Origin: RUG369 sp050949645
GTDB lineage: Bacteria; Planctomycetota; Planctomycetia; Pirellulales; Thermoguttaceae
Length of the DNA stretch: 64,000 nt
Assembly: GCA_050949645.1 (NCBI GenBank)
Contig: JBMNGC010000001.1
Span: 1,612,001-1,676,000 of the forward strand
Direction of reading: 5' to 3'
Shown: one piece after another, positions 23,727 to 32,637 of the stretch
Layout: each line of letters opens with the position of its first letter
Position numbering within the stretch: the first letter of the stretch is position 1
The notes under the pieces: model-generated
What the model was told of the DNA's origin: nothing
Database searches by the model: none
The model's input: the letters and a program-made list of their open reading frames with translations, nothing else
Made by a program: the position numbers and the translations under genes

Positions 23727-25871
23727 TTACTGGACTTTGCAGATGAATCGCACGACTCCGAATTCCTTCGGATAAAGGGGCTCCGTGATTTCCCAACGGA
23801 GAATGAGCGAGCCTTTTTCATTGAGATCGGCGAGGAAATCCGCCTCGACGGAGGATTGGGCCGTGCCGTCGACGTAGCGCAAACGCGCCGATAGGTTGTC
23901 TAGAATCGTTACGTTGCCGATCGGTTGGTCGCCGATATTTTCAAATCGGAGCGTGAATTCAACGAATTCGCCCGGTTTCGCGGCCTCTTTGTTCGCGATC
24001 TTGATAACGCGGAGCTTCGAAGTCTTTGTGTCGTCTTTGATCTGATAGACCGTCGCGGCGCCGTCGATATAGGCGTTCGAGAAGGCGTTGACGAGCTCCG
24101 TCGAGACGGCGACGCTCTGTTCGCCGCTCCAGCCCTGCGCGGCGATCGCGCCGTCAAGCATAAGGCTCGCGTCCGCCGAACTCAAATTGTCGACCGATTC
24201 AGACGTAAGCATCGCGCCGAGGCGAATCTGCGCGTCAGCTTCCATGGCGCCGAGGAGTCCGGTCGACATGGTCACGCCAACCGTCGTTTCCGCCCCTTGC
24301 GGCTGGAGAACGCTGTTAGCGCCGAGCGCCTTCATTTCATTCGAACGAACGTCGACGCCTTGAATCCTGTCCCCTTCAATCGCGCCTTCGTGGACGTTGG
24401 CTATTTCAATGGCTTCTCGATAATCGCCTTCGATCGGTCCAACGACCTGACGAACGGCGCCAAAACGAGGGCTATAGAGAAACAGGCGGTTGGAAGGTTC
24501 TGTCAAAATACGACCGTCGATCGTATCGAAGTGAGCGACCGAATCTTCCGTGTCGAGATTGTCGACCGACCAGTCTTCACGGGAGATAACGGGCGCAGCC
24601 GCGTCGCCGCCGCTCAAGACGTATTCGTCATAATGGCTGCGAGACTGCGTTGAGTCGGCTGATCCAGGGGACTTGTTGATCGGACGATGAACGTCCTCAT
24701 AAGGTTTAGCAATCGTCGGGTCAACCAGAAGAGGCAGTTTGCGACCGCCAAGACGGTTCGGCGCGACTGGAGCGGCGCTTTCAGCGGCCATGGCGCCGGG
24801 AGAAACCGTCTTAACGGTGACGTTATCGGCGGTGACGTTAACGGCAGGTTCTTCTGGCGTCGGAACGACTGACGCTTCGGACGTTTCCTGAGCGCTTTCA
24901 TCTATCTCGCTCGATTCGTCTTGGGGCTCGTCGGCAAAGACGTCGTCCGCAAAAACGTCGGCGAAAGGATCCTCTTCATCAGGCTCCTGGCCTAACACAA
25001 CCCATTCGCTCGCGTCAAAAAGATCGACCGACGCGCTGATATTGTCCGTTGGATAAATCGAGGGCGAAGGCGTCGGGTAGATGGAAGGCGTCGAGGCCGC
25101 AGGCTGCGCGGAAGGCTGCTCCGTCGTTGGAACAACGGGCTGAGTAGCCGCCGGATACTGAGCTTGAGGTTGAGACATAGAGGGCGCCTGAGCGACAAAC
25201 TGCGCGCTAGGCTGATTATGCGAAGCGACGGGCGGCGTTTGGGCGCCGTAAGATGGGTAAACGCCTTGCGAAGAGTCGACAAAATTGGACTGCGGCGCGG
25301 ATACTGGCGACGCGGCGTAAGGCTGCTCGAGAGGCGCCGAAGTCGGAGCATAATCGTTGACGCTCGTTGGGGCGGGGGGCGGCGCGGGTACGTTTGAAGA
25401 AACGGGATAACTCTGTTGCGATTGGATCGACGAGGAGTAATGCGGCGCAACGGGACTGGTCATGGGAAGAGACGCGCTGGGAGAAGACGTTGGCGCCGGT
25501 CGACCCATCGCGCGCATCTCGGCCATCTTCCGCTGCGACGATTCAAAGCGGATCTCTTCAAGCGTCTTAGCTCCGGGCGGCATGCTCTGCCAGTGTTTAG
25601 GCAATGTTACCGAGCCGCCGTGCTTGTAAACAGAGGCGAAACCGTTTTTGCTATCTTCTTTCCAGTCCCCAGAGTAGACGTCGCGATAATACGCTTCTTC
25701 TTCTGGGGTTTTAGGTTCATACCGAGAGTAAGGATTACTTTCTTTCGCATTGCCGACATATCCCGAGCTAGCAGACTGACAGGAAACAAAGGCAAGCGGC
25801 CAGATCATCATCAGAGCGATCGCAACGGAAGGTCTGACGCGAGAAGTCAATAAAGCGTTGGGAGACTTCAT
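23727..25871 (-). CDS. DUF11-type repeat-domain surface lipoprotein
   Basis: 714 residues. The N-terminus ends in PLAFVSCQSAS, a probable lipoprotein signal with an acceptable lipobox (FVSC). Residues about 130-280 are Pro/Ser/Gln/Ala-rich and probably disordered; an acidic stretch (DEEDPFADVFADDVFADE) follows. The last 90 residues, with KIANKEAAKPGEFVEFTLRF, IGDQPIGNVTILDNLS and the end LYPKEFGVVRFICKVQ, match the DUF11 conserved repeat with an immunoglobulin-like fold, which in planctomycetes and chlamydiae is linked to cysteine-rich outer-layer proteins. Here only a few Cys are present. A cell-surface structural role is inferred. Confidence 0.75.
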   Translation of the reverse strand: MKSPNALLTSRVRPSVAIALMMIWPLAFVSCQSASSGYVGNAKESNPYSRYEPKTPEEEAYYRDVYSGDWKEDSKNGFASVYKHGGSVTLPKHWQSMPPGAKTLEEIRFESSQRKMAEMRAMGRPAPTSSPSASLPMTSPVAPHYSSSIQSQQSYPVSSNVPAPPPAPTSVNDYAPTSAPLEQPYAASPVSAPQSNFVDSSQGVYPSYGAQTPPVASHNQPSAQFVAQAPSMSQPQAQYPAATQPVVPTTEQPSAQPAASTPSIYPTPSPSIYPTDNISASVDLFDASEWVVLGQEPDEEDPFADVFADDVFADEPQDESSEIDESAQETSEASVVPTPEEPAVNVTADNVTVKTVSPGAMAAESAAPVAPNRLGGRKLPLLVDPTIAKPYEDVHRPINKSPGSADSTQSRSHYDEYVLSGGDAAAPVISREDWSVDNLDTEDSVAHFDTIDGRILTEPSNRLFLYSPRFGAVRQVVGPIEGDYREAIEIANVHEGAIEGDRIQGVDVRSNEMKALGANSVLQPQGAETTVGVTMSTGLLGAMEADAQIRLGAMLTSESVDNLSSADASLMLDGAIAAQGWSGEQSVAVSTELVNAFSNAYIDGAATVYQIKDDTKTSKLRVIKIANKEAAKPGEFVEFTLRFENIGDQPIGNVTILDNLSARLRYVDGTAQSSVEADFLADLNEKGSLILRWEITEPLYPKEFGVVRFICKVQ

Positions 25872-26056
25872 TCTTGCGTCCTTTCATTGGCGACGCGTCG
25901 CCGCGTCCTAAAAAACGGATTGCGACTAAAGTCGCAACATATCCAGTTATATAACAAGCTCCACACGGGCGCTATCGGTGTTATCGTCCGGATAGGTCAA
26001 TCACTTAACGAAATTGCGAAAAAACCGCAAAATCGTTAAATATTAACATCTAAAAG

Positions 26057-26764
26057 TTAGCCAAAGAGAGTCGCAAAAATTGAAAAAAACGACTGAATCG
26101 AAAGCGAGGCCTCGGCAACGTGCGAGCTCGGTAGCAGACCGAGGTAGCCGACGCCCATGTAAATAAATCTCGACGCGACGAGCAAAAGAAAGACTCCGAG
26201 AATGCGGTTGATCGTCACGAGCCACTTAACATTGAAGAAACGTCTGCACCTTGAGACGACAAGCGCAATCGAAAGGTTGGTCGCGCATATCATGACAAAG
26301 AACGTCATTAAGAAAGTTGCGGCGACGCCAAGACCGAAGGCCTTGTTGTAGTGGTTAATCTGGATGGCGTTGATCGTAAAGGAGAAAATCCAAAGATTCG
26401 GATTGAGGAAATTCGTGAGCCAGATTGTCGGAAAGGAGAGGCGAGATTTGGTTTGAAATTCAAAATCGCTGCCGGTCGTCTTAAATTGAGACCAGGCAAT
26501 TCGACACAACATCGCCGCTCCGCAGATCGCGATCGCAGCAAGAAACGCGAGAGGCGCCTGCGAAACAAAAAAAATCGCGATCACCAGCGCGAAGGGGTCG
26601 GTAAGGGGTGGAACAACCGCCGCGCGCCAACTCGAACGCATTCCATGCGACAACGATTCGGAAATAATCACCGTCTGCAACGGACCGGGCGAAACGGCCC
26701 CCTGGAAGCCAAAGAGCGCTCCATAGGTAATCGCGGAAAGATAACCGGCAGTCAACGCGTCCAT
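26057..26764 (-). CDS. LysE/RhtB-family exporter (copy 2)
   Basis: 235 residues, six predicted membrane helices. The N-terminal GFQGAVSPGPLQTVIISES contains the SPGP motif of the LysE superfamily, which exports amino acids or related small molecules across the inner membrane. A conserved NPNLWIFSFTINAIQINHYNK segment is shared with the neighbouring paralogue at 26953-27639. GAGGAG precedes the ATG. Downstream at 26004-26038 is an inverted repeat (TTAACGA...TCGTTAA) that may end the transcript. Confidence 0.88.
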   Translation of the reverse strand: MDALTAGYLSAITYGALFGFQGAVSPGPLQTVIISESLSHGMRSSWRAAVVPPLTDPFALVIAIFFVSQAPLAFLAAIAICGAAMLCRIAWSQFKTTGSDFEFQTKSRLSFPTIWLTNFLNPNLWIFSFTINAIQINHYNKAFGLGVAATFLMTFFVMICATNLSIALVVSRCRRFFNVKWLVTINRILGVFLLLVASRFIYMGVGYLGLLPSSHVAEASLSIQSFFSIFATLFG

Positions 26765-26812
26765 TGCACTCCTCGCTTCCTATTCTCTTCTACGTCGAAA
26801 CCATTCCAGGAA

Positions 26813-26839
26813 ATTATAGCGTGCCCCGGATAAAAGTAA
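26813..26839 (-). promoter_or_regulatory. Promoter of LysE copy 2
   Basis: -10 TATAAT (26813-26818), TTACTT 15 bases upstream (26834-26839). The block TTACTTTTAT...CGCTATAAT is kept at 27681-27707 before the other copy. Confidence 0.6.
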
Positions 26840-26952
26840 GGGGGATTGACGTCGACGATCCTCTATTCTTTCCCTCCTTGCGAAGCGTTCTTTCAAGCCA
26901 GCCCCTCGACGGCGTAACCTCCGCAACGTCTCGTTGGCTATCGTCTAACGTT

Positions 26953-27639
26953 TCAGAAGAAAAATGGAAGATTCGAGAGCGTGGAGCCAGCGTCGGGCGA
27001 AGTCGATAGGAAACCGAGGTAGCCCGCTCCCATGTAAAGAAATCGGAATGCGACAAGCAGGAGAAACACGCTGAGAATCCGGTTGATCGCGACGCGCCAT
27101 TTCACGTTGACAGCATGCCTGTTTCGAGAAATGATAAACGCAATCGTAAGGTTGGTCGCGCACATCACGACAAGGAACGTCGTAAAGTAGAGCGCGGCGA
27201 CGCCCAGACCGAAGTTCTTGTTGTAGTGGTTAATCTGGATGGCGTTAATCGTAAAGGAGAAAATCCAAAGGTTCGGATTGAAGATATTCGTGAACCAGAT
27301 TGTCATGAAGGAGAGGCGAGGTCTGGTTTGAAATCCAAAATCTTTATCCGTTGTTGTTAATTCGGACCAGGCAATTCTACACAATATCGCGGCGCCAAAG
27401 ATTGCGATCGCAGCAAGAAACGCGTCGGACGCTCGTGAAACAAAAAAAATCGCGACGGCCAGCGCGACCGGATCGGAGACGGTCGGAACAATCGCCGCGC
27501 GCCAACTCGAACGCATTCCATGCGACAACGATTCGGAAATAATCAACGTCTGCAAAGGACCGGGAGAAATAGAGTCCTGAAAGCCAAAGAGAACGCCATA
27601 AGCAATCGCCGACAAAGAACCTACGGCCAACGCGTCCAT
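26953..27639 (-). CDS. LysE/RhtB-family exporter (copy 1)
   Basis: 228 residues, six predicted helices, N-terminal GFQDSISPGPLQTLIISES with the LysE SPGP motif. Same architecture as the exporter at 26057-26764, with long identical blocks (LSHGMRSSWRAA, NPNLWIFSFTINAIQINHYN) and the same upstream promoter block, so the two are tandem duplicates. GAGGGTG precedes the ATG. The exported substrate is not predictable. Confidence 0.88.
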   Translation of the reverse strand: MDALAVGSLSAIAYGVLFGFQDSISPGPLQTLIISESLSHGMRSSWRAAIVPTVSDPVALAVAIFFVSRASDAFLAAIAIFGAAILCRIAWSELTTTDKDFGFQTRPRLSFMTIWFTNIFNPNLWIFSFTINAIQINHYNKNFGLGVAALYFTTFLVVMCATNLTIAFIISRNRHAVNVKWRVAINRILSVFLLLVAFRFLYMGAGYLGFLSTSPDAGSTLSNLPFFF

Positions 27640-27680
27640 TTCACCCTCGCTTTCTCTTCTACGCCGGATCCATTCCCTCG

Positions 27681-27707
27681 ATTATAGCGCGCCGCCAATA
27701 AAAGTAA
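27681..27707 (-). promoter_or_regulatory. Promoter of LysE copy 1
   Basis: -10 TATAAT (27681-27686) and upstream TTACTT (27702-27707), the same arrangement as at 26813-26839. Confidence 0.6.
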
Positions 27708-27753
27708 TGGGGTAGACGGCCCCCTCCTATGCGCTCGTTCTTTTAGCGCGTTC

Positions 27754-27782
27754 TTTACACTCGACTCTCTCAACGGTATAAT
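27754..27782 (+). promoter_or_regulatory. Sigma-70-type promoter of the glycosidase-like gene
   Basis: TTTACA (27754-27759), 17-base spacer, TATAAT (27777-27782), 58 bases before the start codon. Confidence 0.75.
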
Positions 27783-27840
27783 ATCCAAGGGGAACGTCCC
27801 GTCTCTTTGACCGTCGCTATTATTTCCTGGAGAATGCGCC

Positions 27841-30264
27841 ATGCGTAAATCACTCAAACTCTCTTTGATCACGCCATTTGTCGCCCTTGCGCTCCTGACC
27901 CTTTTAACGAGCGCCGCGCTCGCTAACGACGTCTGGACGCTGCCTTTGGACCCGCCAAGCTGGTCCCGGGCTCCCGACGCTCTAACCGTCACGACCGTTG
28001 CCGACGATGAAAACGACGGTCAGTCGGCGACGCGAATTGTCCACAACGGCGACCGCGACTGGGCGGTCCGCATGCCTCAACGAATCGACGTCGCGCCCGG
28101 CGAAATCTTTGTTATAAGATACCGCGGCAAAAACGTCGGCGAACGCGCGATCCGTCCGAGCGTCACGCTCTACGACGACCAGGGCGAAGCGCTGGCGTGG
28201 ACCTTTGGCGGTCAGGATGAGAGTCCCTTCGGAGAATGGCGAGAGAGCGAGACGAAGTTCGTCGTGCCTTACCGAACCGCCGTGATCGAACCGCGCATTG
28301 TCGGATCAGGTTCGACCGACGCGACCGTCGCGAGATTTGAAATTGAACGCGTCGGCGCGCTTCCCCTCTCTTCCGTCGAGAGAACGGTCAATATAAACAA
28401 CCAGTATCTTGAAGTTGACTTCGACTTGGGAGACGCGTCCTTCAGCGTCCTGGACCGTCGAACCGGCGTCAGACGCGAACAGCTCGCGTCGACCACCTCT
28501 CCATTCGTTCTCAACGCGACGAGCGACGCTTACAGCGTTGATTTCGAACTCTTTGACGCGCAGAATTTTCTTCCATTCCATGCGACCGTTGCGCTTGAAA
28601 AAAATGCGCCTGAGATCCTCATTACCCTCAAAGCGGATCATAGCGCAGAACAGTCCGCTCCTATCTCCTATCCCTACCCCTTCGCGTCTCGAACAACCGA
28701 CCGCGTTATCCTCCCTATGAACCAAGGGATCTCCTTCCCGACGACGGATAACCCGCCGAGTATCGGCAGCATGTACACTTATGGCGGACACGGGCTTTGC
28801 ATGGCGTTCTGGGGCTTCGCTGCCGACACGATCGACGCGGACCAAAGCGACGGGTACATGGGAATTGTCGAGACGCCCGACGATTCGGGCATTCTCGTGC
28901 AACCCCGCGACGTCGCGTCCGGCGAACAGAATGAAAATGCCGACGCACAGGCGCTCGCCATTTCTCAGACCTGGCAAGGCGCCATGAAAAAATTCGGCTA
29001 CGATAAGAAGTTGCGCCTTATATTCTTCGACCAAGGCGGCTACGTCGCGATGTGCAAGCGATATCGCCAATACGCCGATGAAATCGGACTGCTCGTAACC
29101 TTCGACGAAAAAATCCAACGCAATCCAGAACTCGCCGAGGGGATCGACCTGCTTGTCGGCGCCGCGGATATATGGAGCTGGAACGGCGATAAGCTCCAAA
29201 CCGTCGACAAACTCCGAGAGATGGGCTTCGATCGCATCCTCTGGAGCAGCGGCGGCTCTCCTGAACAAATTAAAGCGATGAACGCAATGGACGGGGTCCT
29301 GACCTCCAAGTATGACATTTATCAGGACATTATGGACCCCGCAAGGTACCCGGAACTTCCGGGAATCCACGACGGATGGATCCCCGAAGCGTGGCCCGAC
29401 GACCTCGCGTGGGACTCCCCCGATGGACACTGGACTCGCGGATGGGCCGTCGATCCGAAGGAAAAAGGCAAACCGCGCATTCCGTGCGGCGTCCTCTGCT
29501 CCCTGAAAGCGGTCCCCTATGCTGAAAAACGACTCTCCAAGCTTCTCGAAACGACTCCGTACCGCGCCCAGTTCCTCGATACGACCGTCGCCTCGCCATG
29601 GAGAGAATGCTGGAATCCGGATCATCCGATGACGCGAACTCAGTGTAAAATCGCGAGAATGGAACTTCTAGGGCTCCTTGGCGAACGCTTTAATCTCGTG
29701 TGCGGAAGCGAGACGGGAATCGACGCGTCGGTTCCATACTGCGATTACTACGAGGGAATGATGAGCCTGGGCCCCTATCGTTGCCCCGAGTCGGGACGCT
29801 ACATCGATCGTATCTGGGACGAGGTCCCCGAAGTCGTTGAAAAATACCAACTTGGCGAAACGTATCGGCTCCCCCTCTTCGAGCTTGTCTATCATGGCTG
29901 CGTCGTCTCCTATTGGTACTGGGGCGACCACAATGTGAAGTTTCCGTCCATGTGGTGGAAGCGCGACCTTTTCAACGCGCTTTATGGAACGCCGCCGATG
30001 TACTGTTTCACCCAGGATTTCCTGGACGCCAATCGGGACCGATTTGTCGAAAGCTACAAGATTGCGGCGCCCGTTTCGCGGCTCACGGGTCGCGTTGAAA
30101 TGACTGATCACCAGTTTTTGACCGAAGATCGAAGAGTTCAGAAGACAAGCTTCGCCAACGGCGTCTCCGTTGTCGTCAACTTCGGCGACAAGGAGTATCG
30201 CAGCGCGGACGGATCGGTTGTCGTGCCGGCGCAGTCCTCTGAGATATTCGGAGCCGAAGAATAA
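27841..30264 (+). CDS. Secreted glycoside-hydrolase-like protein (DUF5696/GH101-like)
   Basis: 807 residues. A clear signal peptide (VALALLTLLTSAALAND) starts the protein. A beta-sandwich-like N-terminal part (about 30-190) is followed by a central (beta/alpha)8-type region with IDLLVGAADIWSW, RILWSSGGSPEQIKAM, AQFLDTTVASPWRE (an acidic strand end fitting a nucleophile position) and LVCGSETGIDASVPYCDYYEG (a second acidic pair). The C-terminal SYWYWGDHNVKFPSMWWKRD and RLTGRVEMTDHQFLTED resemble proteins annotated as glycoside hydrolases with DUF5696, related to endo-alpha-N-acetylgalactosaminidases. Action on host mucin-type or plant glycans is inferred. It has its own promoter, and a hairpin follows at 30347-30374. 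A 439-codon frame on the opposite strand is a shadow. Confidence 0.7.
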   Translation: MRKSLKLSLITPFVALALLTLLTSAALANDVWTLPLDPPSWSRAPDALTVTTVADDENDGQSATRIVHNGDRDWAVRMPQRIDVAPGEIFVIRYRGKNVGERAIRPSVTLYDDQGEALAWTFGGQDESPFGEWRESETKFVVPYRTAVIEPRIVGSGSTDATVARFEIERVGALPLSSVERTVNINNQYLEVDFDLGDASFSVLDRRTGVRREQLASTTSPFVLNATSDAYSVDFELFDAQNFLPFHATVALEKNAPEILITLKADHSAEQSAPISYPYPFASRTTDRVILPMNQGISFPTTDNPPSIGSMYTYGGHGLCMAFWGFAADTIDADQSDGYMGIVETPDDSGILVQPRDVASGEQNENADAQALAISQTWQGAMKKFGYDKKLRLIFFDQGGYVAMCKRYRQYADEIGLLVTFDEKIQRNPELAEGIDLLVGAADIWSWNGDKLQTVDKLREMGFDRILWSSGGSPEQIKAMNAMDGVLTSKYDIYQDIMDPARYPELPGIHDGWIPEAWPDDLAWDSPDGHWTRGWAVDPKEKGKPRIPCGVLCSLKAVPYAEKRLSKLLETTPYRAQFLDTTVASPWRECWNPDHPMTRTQCKIARMELLGLLGERFNLVCGSETGIDASVPYCDYYEGMMSLGPYRCPESGRYIDRIWDEVPEVVEKYQLGETYRLPLFELVYHGCVVSYWYWGDHNVKFPSMWWKRDLFNALYGTPPMYCFTQDFLDANRDRFVESYKIAAPVSRLTGRVEMTDHQFLTEDRRVQKTSFANGVSVVVNFGDKEYRSADGSVVVPAQSSEIFGAEE

Positions 30265-30346
30265 CGCAAATGTGTTTCTAAAAATTTAGAATAACGTGGG
30301 TTGTTTAATTACAACATGTTGTCAACATTTACTCAATGACGTGGCT

Positions 30347-30374
30347 CCCTCCGGAGATACAATCCGGAGGGTTT
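30347..30374. terminator. Terminator between convergent genes
   Basis: CCCTCCGGA / TCCGGAGGG, a 9-bp stem with a seven-base loop, then GTTTCG. It separates the glycosidase-like gene from the glycosylase gene ending at 30405. Upstream lie two palindromes: TTCTAAA..TTTAGAA near 30279 and ACAACATGTTGT at 30311-30322. Confidence 0.6.
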
Positions 30375-30404
30375 CGTGGCAATGGGTTGGCAGAACGCGT
30401 TTCG

Positions 30405-31061
30405 TCAAAACTCAAACTTTGCTTTAGTGAAACCGTAATCGAGGCATCGGTAGAAATATCGGACGGCGATCGAGGAATAGGGCGACCATTTCGCGGCTCG
30501 TTTCTTGATCGCCGCTGGAGATACGTCTGTCGTATCGTAGAGCCATTTGAAGACCGTGCGAAAACACCGGTCGTGCATGGCAAGTACGTCCTGACGATCG
30601 AGGACGAAGATTAGGTACATCGACGCAGTCCAGGCGCCTATGCCGCGAAAGGAGCAGAGTTTCTTTGTCGCGGCTTCGTCGTCAAGGCTTCGGAGCTCCT
30701 CGAAGTTCAGCTCGCCAAACCTGATCGCGTCGTTCAGCGCGCGGATATAAGAGATTTTCGGACGCGATAATCCAACGCGGCGCAAATCTTCATTCGTAAG
30801 CTCGTCGATCGCTTCAAGTGTGATCCTTCCTTCGCACCATTGCTCGAGCCGGCCGCCTATCTTTCTCGTCGCCTGGCTTGAGATCATCTGCCCGACTATC
30901 TGCCAGATAAGAAATTCGTATTCATCTTCGTAGACGCTGTATTCAATCGCGCCGACCATCGAAATCGCCTTGCCGAGTCGTTTGTCTTGGGCGCATAAAT
31001 GCCGTATCGCCGGCGAGTCGCCGTCCAACCAGACTTTTCTTACTTTCCTTTCTTTCAACAT
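30405..31061 (-). CDS. DNA-3-methyladenine glycosylase II (AlkA-like)
   Basis: 218 residues, HhH-GPD superfamily base-excision glycosylase. The helix-hairpin-helix with its Gly/Trp hallmark, CSFRGIGAWTASMYLIF, lies around residue 136, and the catalytic Asp is kept in VLAMHDRCFR around residue 160. IVGQMISSQATRKIGGRL around residue 55 is the usual conserved helix of the family. It is shorter than E. coli AlkA, lacking the N-terminal TBP-like domain, as in many bacterial 3-methyladenine glycosylases. It removes alkylated bases. GAGGATG precedes the ATG. Confidence 0.9.
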   Translation of the reverse strand: MLKERKVRKVWLDGDSPAIRHLCAQDKRLGKAISMVGAIEYSVYEDEYEFLIWQIVGQMISSQATRKIGGRLEQWCEGRITLEAIDELTNEDLRRVGLSRPKISYIRALNDAIRFGELNFEELRSLDDEAATKKLCSFRGIGAWTASMYLIFVLDRQDVLAMHDRCFRTVFKWLYDTTDVSPAAIKKRAAKWSPYSSIAVRYFYRCLDYGFTKAKFEF

Positions 31062-31393
31062 ATCATCCTCGTTTCAGGCCGATTCCAGACGCTTATGCCG
31101 CACGAATCGATCGATATCCGAGCGTATCCAACAACGGAGAATGCAGTGCGCGTCGGCGACGGTCGCGTCAAGGCGAACCTCTGTCAACGACAATATACAA
31201 TTCGTTCAAATTTCCGTCAAGCGGCGCAGAATCTATGGGGCAAAGCGAAAGAACAAGGTATTAGGACTATCCGAAAAATCTCGGCGAAAATTTTAACGAT
31301 TGTGTTTGTTTTGACGATAACAAGACCTGAGGCTCTTTCCGCGCGGCGAGCGGTTCGGCGCGAAGAGGCAACCTATCATGAGGCGTCAGGACG
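31062..31393. other. Intergenic stretch with no recognised gene
   Basis: 332 bases between divergent genes. Overlapping frames here have no family signature. No promoter with good spacing was found, although TTGACG occurs at about 31310. Confidence 0.5.
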
Positions 31394-32587
31394 ATGGCAG
31401 ATCGTAAAGAACACGACAGAAACGGAAAGGCGGGTAATCCCGACGCCAAGGTCCCGTTGTCGTCCTATCTGCGATGCGATTCGCGAGACGAAGCGAGCGA
31501 CGGCTGGCAAGTCTTCTCTTCTGACGACGAGACTCCTACCGCGCGCACTCCGAATCTTTCTGTCCTCAGACAGATCAAAAACTTTCTCAACGATAACGAC
31601 GCAGAAACAAAAACGGAAACTTCCTCAGGAGATGATCTGAAAACTTTTCGCGTCGACTATCCCTATTACGACTCCGAACCCAAATCAGAGAAAGATTCCA
31701 GCGATCCGGTCAAGTTTGAGCCGATCTCGCCTCCCGAGCCAACAAACGTCGAGCAGAAACGACCGGAGACGCGGCGACCCGACGCTGAATTGACGCTCGA
31801 CGCAGAAAAAGTGACGCTCGACGCGTTGGACTTGGAAGAAGACGACGTCGAAACTTCAATGCTTCCCGATGATTCCATCTCGCAAGTTGCAGCGTCGCCA
31901 GAACGCGACGAAATCGTCGCGGCGCCTCGATGCAGCGAAGATCCTTCCAAGGAAGATTCACAACCGCTCGAATCTGAAAGCGTCGAACTAATTGAAACCG
32001 ATTCTATCGAGGCCGATGCGGTCGAAGAAATTCGTCAGGATTCAGTTCCTGGCGCGAGCCCGCCCTCCTCCTTCGTCTTTGACGCCAAGGAGTTCGTCGG
32101 AACAGCTTTCCAGAGCCGCGCGCAAACTGAGGACGCCACGACGCCCGACGAAGCTCCGACCCCCGAACTACCGCCAGAGCCGACGCGCAGCGCGTTGGAC
32201 GAAGAAGCGAGCGTCGACGAAACGCCCGACGATTCGAGCGACGCCGTCCAGGCGGAAGCGCCCCGCTCGACGACGGTCCAACGCGAGCCCCTCGCGATCG
32301 TCGAAGCGCCGCGCCATGAACCGCCTGCGTCCGCCCGCCGAGCCATGCGGCGCCGACTGCCCATCTTTCGTCGATTCGTTGAGCTCACAAAAAATCGCGC
32401 AAAAGAAACAATTGTGAAACCGGCGACGTCCGTCGAAGACGCAAACGACGTCCCCGAATGCCGCGACGACGCAATTGAGCCCATCACGACTGTTGAAGTT
32501 GTCGTCCCGCCGTGCTACAATCTCGAAGGTCTAGACGGTTCGTTGGAATCGATCGTCATTGGAGGCGGCGAGAACGTACCGTACTGA
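31394..32587 (+). CDS. Acidic low-complexity protein of unknown function
   Basis: 397 residues, not recognised. It has no signal peptide or membrane helix. It is rich in Asp, Glu, Ser, Pro and Thr with repeated ESVELIETDSIEADAV-like stretches; only a short basic patch (RRAMRRRLPIFRRFVELTKNR, about residues 312-332) breaks the acidity. The C-terminus (CYNLEGLDGSLESIVIGGG) is more ordered-looking. It is followed 50 bases later by the WecA-like gene on the same strand, suggesting co-transcription and possibly a role in envelope biogenesis or regulation (inference only). The basic patch could bind membranes, nucleic acid or a partner. Confidence 0.6.
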   Translation: MADRKEHDRNGKAGNPDAKVPLSSYLRCDSRDEASDGWQVFSSDDETPTARTPNLSVLRQIKNFLNDNDAETKTETSSGDDLKTFRVDYPYYDSEPKSEKDSSDPVKFEPISPPEPTNVEQKRPETRRPDAELTLDAEKVTLDALDLEEDDVETSMLPDDSISQVAASPERDEIVAAPRCSEDPSKEDSQPLESESVELIETDSIEADAVEEIRQDSVPGASPPSSFVFDAKEFVGTAFQSRAQTEDATTPDEAPTPELPPEPTRSALDEEASVDETPDDSSDAVQAEAPRSTTVQREPLAIVEAPRHEPPASARRAMRRRLPIFRRFVELTKNRAKETIVKPATSVEDANDVPECRDDAIEPITTVEVVVPPCYNLEGLDGSLESIVIGGGENVPY

Positions 32588-32637
32588 GCTCATTTCCTTA
32601 ACTCCGCGGCGCCACGCGTCGCGATGATCGGGTCGTT

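Noticed and set aside
28306..29625. 439-codon open frame opposite the glycosidase-like gene
   Set aside because: Antisense shadow without signature or Shine-Dalgarno; the plus-strand gene has a signal peptide and a promoter.
30999..31640. 213-codon frame overlapping the acidic protein start
   Set aside because: Crosses the start of the real downstream gene in another frame; basic composition and no recognised domain.
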